Source of the DNA: Pseudomonadales bacterium
Lineage (GTDB): Bacteria; Pseudomonadota; Gammaproteobacteria; Pseudomonadales; Azotimanducaceae
Assembly (NCBI GenBank): GCA_028281005.1
Contig: JANQKS010000115.1
Span: forward strand, 62,001 to 126,000
Direction of reading: 5' to 3'
Length of the DNA: 64,000 nucleotides
Positions 60,320 through 64,000 of the stretch are shown here, in pieces. Position numbers and translations under genes: made by a program. The notes under the pieces were generated by a model that was given only the letters and a program-made list of their open reading frames with translations, ran no database searches and was not told the DNA's origin. Each line of letters starts with the position of its first letter. Positions within the stretch are counted from its first letter, which is position 1.

Positions 60320-62406
60320 TCAATCACCCATTCACCAGGGGTTTGCACCACACCTATGTCAGCCGCGGAGTAGCCAGCCGCCAGCAATGCCTGTAGACAA
60401 GCGGGCGCCTGGGCTGGCGGTACCGCAGCCAACAGGCCACCAGACGTTTGCGGGTCCGCCAGCGCGCGTAGCCGCGAGTCGTTCGGTTTAATTGAGCCCT
60501 GCAACATATAATCGTGTAATGCCAGTTCGTTGGCTTGTTGAAGAGAGCTTTGCGTAGCCGTTAGCAGTTCTGCCGCACCTTCAAACAGAGGTACGTCCGC
60601 AAGCTGCAAGCGCACGCCTGCATTGGAGGCACGCAACACCTCACCCAAATGACCGGCCAGGCCAAATCCGGTGACATCGGTCAGTGCATGCGCATCCGCG
60701 TTGATAAAGTGCTGCACCGCGGCTGCATTGCTGTGGTCCATGCTGGCCTGCACCGCCGCCAAACTTTCCGCGGGCGCATCCCCCTGCATCGCTGCGGCCA
60801 GAACCACACCGGTGCCAATGGGCTTAGTGAGTAGTAGGTGATCGCCCGGCTTGGCGCCTTGCTTGAACAGAGTATGAGCGGTGGCGGTGCCGGTCACGGT
60901 TAACCCGATACCAAGCTCCAAACCTTCCGCGGAGTGTCCGCCGACCAACGGTACACCGTGACTGTTCAGTACGTCGGTCACGCCACGCAACAATTGAAAC
61001 AGTTCTTCTTCCATGAGCGCCTCCGCCATCAGCGGCACGGTCACAAACGCCAATGCAGCGGTGGGATGCGCGGCCATGGCATAAATATCGTTGAGGCTGT
61101 GGTGAGTGGCGATGCGACCGAAGCGGTATGGATCGTCGAGCATGGCACGGAAGCCGTCAATCGTCAGCAGCGTGCTGCCCTGGGTTTTTAACATCGCTGC
61201 GTCATCACCAATACCCAGTTCTACGTTCGCATTGGCTTGTTCAGGCAGGCGCGCCAGAACACGGCGCAGGGGGTCCGCGGCCAGTTTTGCGCCACACCCG
61301 CCGCACCGCATTAATTGTTCTGGGAGGCTGTCTGCAAGTGTGTCCGGCAGCTTAGGTTTTACTTCATTCATCTTAGGTAGATGATTGAATTTATTCATGA
61401 AATTCCGGTCGATCTTGTCTTTGATCCACCACCAAAGGGAACCCTGTGCCGACCAGTTACCACGGCTGGCGATGGCCGCGCCATGGCCATCACCAATCAG
61501 TGCTAAGTGTTGAGTTTGCGCCCGAAAGGTCTTCAGTGTTTTGCCGCTCACTACACGACGTAAGTTAGCGGCGAGAAACGGTCCGGCGCGTACGGCATAC
61601 ACACCCGACTTGGCGCGCTCCTGACCAACGAGGTGAGCCACGTCACCGGCGGCAAATACATTCGCATGGGACACGCTGCGCAAGTGTTGATCCACCGAGA
61701 CAAAACCGCGCATATCTGTCGCCAAACCACTTTCCGCCAACCACGGCGGCGCCTGCACATCGGTCACCCACAGCACATAATCGGCATCGAGGTTTTGCTG
61801 TCCTGAAAGGACCAATGCCCCCGTGCTTTCGGTTTCAGCGCGGGCGCGGACCCATTCGATACCATGGCGGTTGAAGGCCTGTTGGGCCTTGTCGATCACA
61901 CCTGGGTTGTGTCCGGGCAACAGCGATTCACTGACCAATTTCAACGCCACGGAGCTCGGCAAAACTCTCCGCGCCGTCAGGGCCAGTTCAACGCCACCGG
62001 CACCACCCCCCACCACCACAATCACCTGCCCGGCTTCCACGTTGTCCTTGATCTCACGCCACTTCGGTAGGAAACGGCTGATGGGTTTAACCGTTACCGC
62101 ACTCGGGTGGGGTTGCTTAGGAACCGCGCCGGTGTTCAAAGACAATACGTCATAACGCAAATCCGGGCGGGAGGTAAAACACACCCGATCTTGGCTTAAA
62201 TCCAGGCCACTGACCTCGTCATGAATCAATCGCGCGCCGGCGAACTGGCACAGGGGCGGAAGCTGTATATGTATGTCCCGTTCACTATACGCACCGCTAA
62301 TGCAGCCGGGTAACATACCGGAGTACGGCGTTTGCAAGTCGCGACAGATCAGCGTCAAGCGCACGCCAGGCTGCGGACGCATGGCAAAAGATTTGAGTAC
62401 TTGCAC
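60316..62406 (-). CDS. selD: NADH dehydrogenase-like/SelD fusion, selenophosphate synthase
   Basis: A two-domain protein of 696 residues from the first usable start (GTG at 62406). Residues 1-~340 are an NDH-2-like FAD/NAD oxidoreductase (second dinucleotide loop VVGGGAGGVELAL at 132-144, AAGDVAHL near 252). Residues ~360-696 are SelD: active site Cys368/Cys371/Lys374 in RCGGCGAKLA, GIGDDAAML and DVTGFGLAGHLGE. SelD makes selenophosphate for SelA. The active site is Cys, not Sec. The first FAD loop (VVLVGGGHSHV) is encoded in the same frame just upstream of the GTG, up to 62511, but no ATG, GTG or TTG precedes it, so the true start is unusual or the sequence has an error. Confidence 0.93.
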   Translation of the reverse strand: MQVLKSFAMRPQPGVRLTLICRDLQTPYSGMLPGCISGAYSERDIHIQLPPLCQFAGARLIHDEVSGLDLSQDRVCFTSRPDLRYDVLSLNTGAVPKQPHPSAVTVKPISRFLPKWREIKDNVEAGQVIVVVGGGAGGVELALTARRVLPSSVALKLVSESLLPGHNPGVIDKAQQAFNRHGIEWVRARAETESTGALVLSGQQNLDADYVLWVTDVQAPPWLAESGLATDMRGFVSVDQHLRSVSHANVFAAGDVAHLVGQERAKSGVYAVRAGPFLAANLRRVVSGKTLKTFRAQTQHLALIGDGHGAAIASRGNWSAQGSLWWWIKDKIDRNFMNKFNHLPKMNEVKPKLPDTLADSLPEQLMRCGGCGAKLAADPLRRVLARLPEQANANVELGIGDDAAMLKTQGSTLLTIDGFRAMLDDPYRFGRIATHHSLNDIYAMAAHPTAALAFVTVPLMAEALMEEELFQLLRGVTDVLNSHGVPLVGGHSAEGLELGIGLTVTGTATAHTLFKQGAKPGDHLLLTKPIGTGVVLAAAMQGDAPAESLAAVQASMDHSNAAAVQHFINADAHALTDVTGFGLAGHLGEVLRASNAGVRLQLADVPLFEGAAELLTATQSSLQQANELALHDYMLQGSIKPNDSRLRALADPQTSGGLLAAVPPAQAPACLQALLAAGYSAADIGVVQTPGEWVIE

Positions 62407-62483
62407 GTGACTGTGCCCGCCCCCAACTAGGACAACATCACGTAACGCGGGAACGTGGGGACTGTGTTTAGCTTGCTGGATGG

Positions 62484-62798
62484 TTAGTCGTCTGTATCGA
62501 GGTCTAGGTAGTCAAAGTCTTCATGAAATTGCCGCTCTTCCATGCGCTCTTCGATGGCGCGTCTAATCTCCAGAGACCGAGCGCTCTGTTCCTTGCTGGA
62601 TAGCGCTACTACCGCATCAATGGATTCGCTGTCGTCTTCTTCGCCGACCTCATCAGAATCGTCGAATTCATCGATTTCCGCAGTAACTTCTTCGTCTTCG
62701 GCGTCCCCGAACTCGTCCTCTTCGGTGTCATCTGTGTCACCGTCCAAGCGCTCTTCTTCAGCGCTTTCGTCTAAGCCGCCATCCTTGTCTGAAGCCAA
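62484..62798 (-). CDS. Very acidic small protein of unknown function
   Basis: A 104-residue protein, about half Asp/Glu in its first 60 residues, with a basic-acidic helical C-terminus (EIRRAIEERMEERQFHEDFDYLDLD). TTG start at 62798 with a poor ribosome site, so the call is less certain than its neighbours. I do not recognise the family. It is directly upstream of the selD frame on the same strand. Confidence 0.6.
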   Translation of the reverse strand: MASDKDGGLDESAEEERLDGDTDDTEEDEFGDAEDEEVTAEIDEFDDSDEVGEEDDSESIDAVVALSSKEQSARSLEIRRAIEERMEERQFHEDFDYLDLDTDD

Positions 62799-62972
62799 TT
62801 CGCCCCCAGAAATGTTGCGCCACGAATAGCGCGATTTTTCGGCTCATGGAGGCCTGCTGTCAAGCAGCAATGTGGGAATTTAGTGGGTTTTTACGAAGAA
62901 AGTTTTTGCTGCGGCTGGAACAACAGTTCAGGCGGGGATTTATGCGTCATTTACGCAACATTTATGCGTCAC
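62799..62972. other. Spacer upstream of acidic protein gene, no gene
   Basis: The part between 62799 and 63115 not covered by the small candidate gene. It carries the tandem dyads at 62939-62980 and probably the promoter of the acidic-protein/selD/dsbA unit. I could not fix promoter hexamers. Confidence 0.4.
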
Positions 62973-62980
62973 TTACGCAA
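62939..62980. repeat. Two tandem TGCGT-N5-ACGCA dyads
   Basis: TTTATGCGTCATTTACGCAA (62939-62958) and TTTATGCGTCACTTACGCAA (62961-62980) differ by one base and have a 22-base period, two helical turns. Each holds the inverted repeat TGCGT-N5-ACGCA. This is the look of a paired operator for a dimeric regulator. Confidence 0.7.
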
Positions 62981-63062
62981 GAAAAGGCACCAGCAGATAG
63001 GCGGCAAATACACCTAATGCCAGCAGGCTGCTACGGTCGAGGCGGGTCTTCAAAACTGTCAT
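62973..63062 (-). CDS. Possible 29-residue single-pass membrane peptide
   Basis: ATG at 63062 with AAGG eight bases upstream; basic start (MTVLKTRLDR) followed by a hydrophobic helix (LLALGVFAAYLLVPFLA) to the stop. It follows the UPF0324 gene by 53 bases on the same strand. Its last codons overlap the second dyad. Features fit a small membrane protein but length is at the limit of what can be judged. Confidence 0.35.
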   Translation of the reverse strand: MTVLKTRLDRSSLLALGVFAAYLLVPFLA

Positions 63063-63115
63063 GCGCGCAACCTTAGCGCCGATGTATCGTTTTGAGAAAG
63101 ACTGAATGTCTATAA

Positions 63116-64000
63116 CTATATAGCGTAGGCGTACAACACCAATAACAGCGCCGCGGGTGCCACCACACACCACAGGCCCACCCCAAAAACTAGGCTTTTT
63201 GCGGACATGCGCTTGAGGGTACCGCGGTCAATCTCCAGTCCAATCATCCCCAGGGCCAGCACCAGCAACGACTTGCTCACCCAGCTGATGGCCGTAGTGA
63301 TGTCGGTGCTGAGCGTAACCAGGCTGCTGGCCAGCGCGGCACCGACAAACAGCAGAACAAATCCGGGTACCCGCAGTTTCGCCTCACCCTGTTGATAAAT
63401 CAGGCTGGCGGCGAAGGCCAGCGGAATTAGCCACAGCGTACGTCCAAGTTTTACGGTGGTGGCAACTTCCGCCGCTTCTGGGCCGTAAATGGCGGCCGTG
63501 GCCACCACCGAGCTGGTGTCGTGGATGGCCAGCGCCACCCACGCGCCAAACGCTTCCTGGGACAAGCCTAACCAGTGACCGATGCTAGGAAAGGTCAACA
63601 AGGCGACCACGTTGAGCAGGAAGACAAGTGCCGTGGTCACCGCAAACTGGTGGGGTTTGGCACCGATGACTGGCGCTAAGGTGGCAATGGCAGTACCACC
63701 ACAAATGGCGGTGCCACTGGCCAACAGGCTTTGCTCAGTGGGGTCACCGCGTAGGATGCGGGCTATCACCCAGCCCGCACCTAACGTTGCAAACACATAC
63801 CCTGCGACTACCAGACCATAGTCTGCGGACACCGCTACCAAGCGGCCAACACCGAGCGTAAATCCGAGCAATACGATGGCGGTCTGCAAGCTGTACTTGC
63901 CCACTGCACCACTCGCGGGCACCGGATTGTGCCGCCATACCAGGCGTACAAACAATCCACCCAACAAGGCGATGGCTGGGTTTCGCAGGTACAACCCGGC
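63116..64000 (-). CDS. UPF0324 (YeiH-type) membrane protein, 5' end cut
   Basis: At least 295 residues with about eight or nine hydrophobic helices. Family landmarks: GGTAIATLAPVIGAK, AIHDTSSVVATAAIYG and KLGRTLWLIPLA. The frame stays open to the right window edge; a TTG at 63994 is the only start inside and is probably internal because family members have one more N-terminal helix. The proteins are thought to be sulfonate or anion exporters of unknown specificity. Confidence 0.88.
   Translation of the reverse strand, partial: AGLYLRNPAIALLGGLFVRLVWRHNPVPASGAVGKYSLQTAIVLLGFTLGVGRLVAVSADYGLVVAGYVFATLGAGWVIARILRGDPTEQSLLASGTAICGGTAIATLAPVIGAKPHQFAVTTALVFLLNVVALLTFPSIGHWLGLSQEAFGAWVALAIHDTSSVVATAAIYGPEAAEVATTVKLGRTLWLIPLAFAASLIYQQGEAKLRVPGFVLLFVGAALASSLVTLSTDITTAISWVSKSLLVLALGMIGLEIDRGTLKRMSAKSLVFGVGLWCVVAPAALLLVLYAYAI

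Noticed and set aside
60316-62406. Possible selenocysteine in SelD itself
   Set aside because: The active-site position is Cys (RCGGCGAK); no in-frame TGA is involved.

Overview
The window reads as a chromosomal segment of a free-living, aerobic gammaproteobacterium with moderate GC (about 56-60% in the 60-base lines I counted by hand in housekeeping genes). The gene orders tRNA-Pro/Arg/His-tig-clpP-clpX-lon, leuC-leuD-leuB-asd-fimV-truA-trpF and folC-SPOR-cvpA-purF are those of the Pseudomonas/Xanthomonas side of the class. FimV, MiaE, LpxH and a TgpA-type transglutaminase also fit. I cannot name a genus.

Layout. 1-5876: proteostasis cluster (lon cut by the window edge, clpX, clpP, tig). 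5917-6524: a three-gene tRNA operon and its promoter. 6555-8154: folD and lpxH on the plus strand. 8126-15782: purF, cvpA, a SPOR protein and a MoxR/DUF58/TgpA set followed by a DUF1289 gene and miaE. 15779-20598: folC, trpA, trpB, trpF, truA, without the accD often found between trpA and folC. 20641-27882: fimV, asd and the leucine operon, with a divergent LysR gene. 28853-32805: aroC, prmB, htpG. 32843-45398: a nearly complete TCA block (sucD, sucC, lpdA, sucB, sucA, sdhB, sdhA, sdhD, sdhC, and divergent gltA). 45440-47778: a beta-hydroxyacid dehydrogenase and a sphingosine-1-phosphate-lyase-like PLP enzyme, separated by a run of palindromes.

47892-52597 is the selenocysteine locus: selA, selB, then a convergent DUF222/HNH endonuclease gene under a near-perfect LexA box, then selC (tRNA-Sec). 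A 14-base copy of the selC 3' end recurs at 55154-55167. The 2.57 kb between the copies has lower GC and carries only two genes: an ABC/OLD-type ATPase overlapped by a TOPRIM protein. This looks like an integrase-less genomic island with a two-gene defence module, and it is my best candidate for a novel system. The rest of the selenium machinery, an NDH-SelD fusion, lies at 60316-62406, coupled to a DsbA-like thiol oxidoreductase. Between them are a membrane-anchored serine hydrolase, a small secreted protein, a small protein of unknown role, an SDR and metX. The window ends inside a UPF0324 (YeiH-type) membrane protein gene.

Genes that work together: SelD makes selenophosphate, SelA converts Ser-tRNA(Sec) to Sec-tRNA(Sec), selC is that tRNA, and SelB delivers it to the ribosome. 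ClpX, ClpP, Lon, trigger factor and HtpG form a protein-quality set. The suc, sdh, lpd and gltA genes cover citrate synthesis and the steps from 2-oxoglutarate to fumarate. The leu, asd, trp, aroC and metX genes supply amino acids. I saw no CRISPR array, rRNA, transposase or integrase gene.
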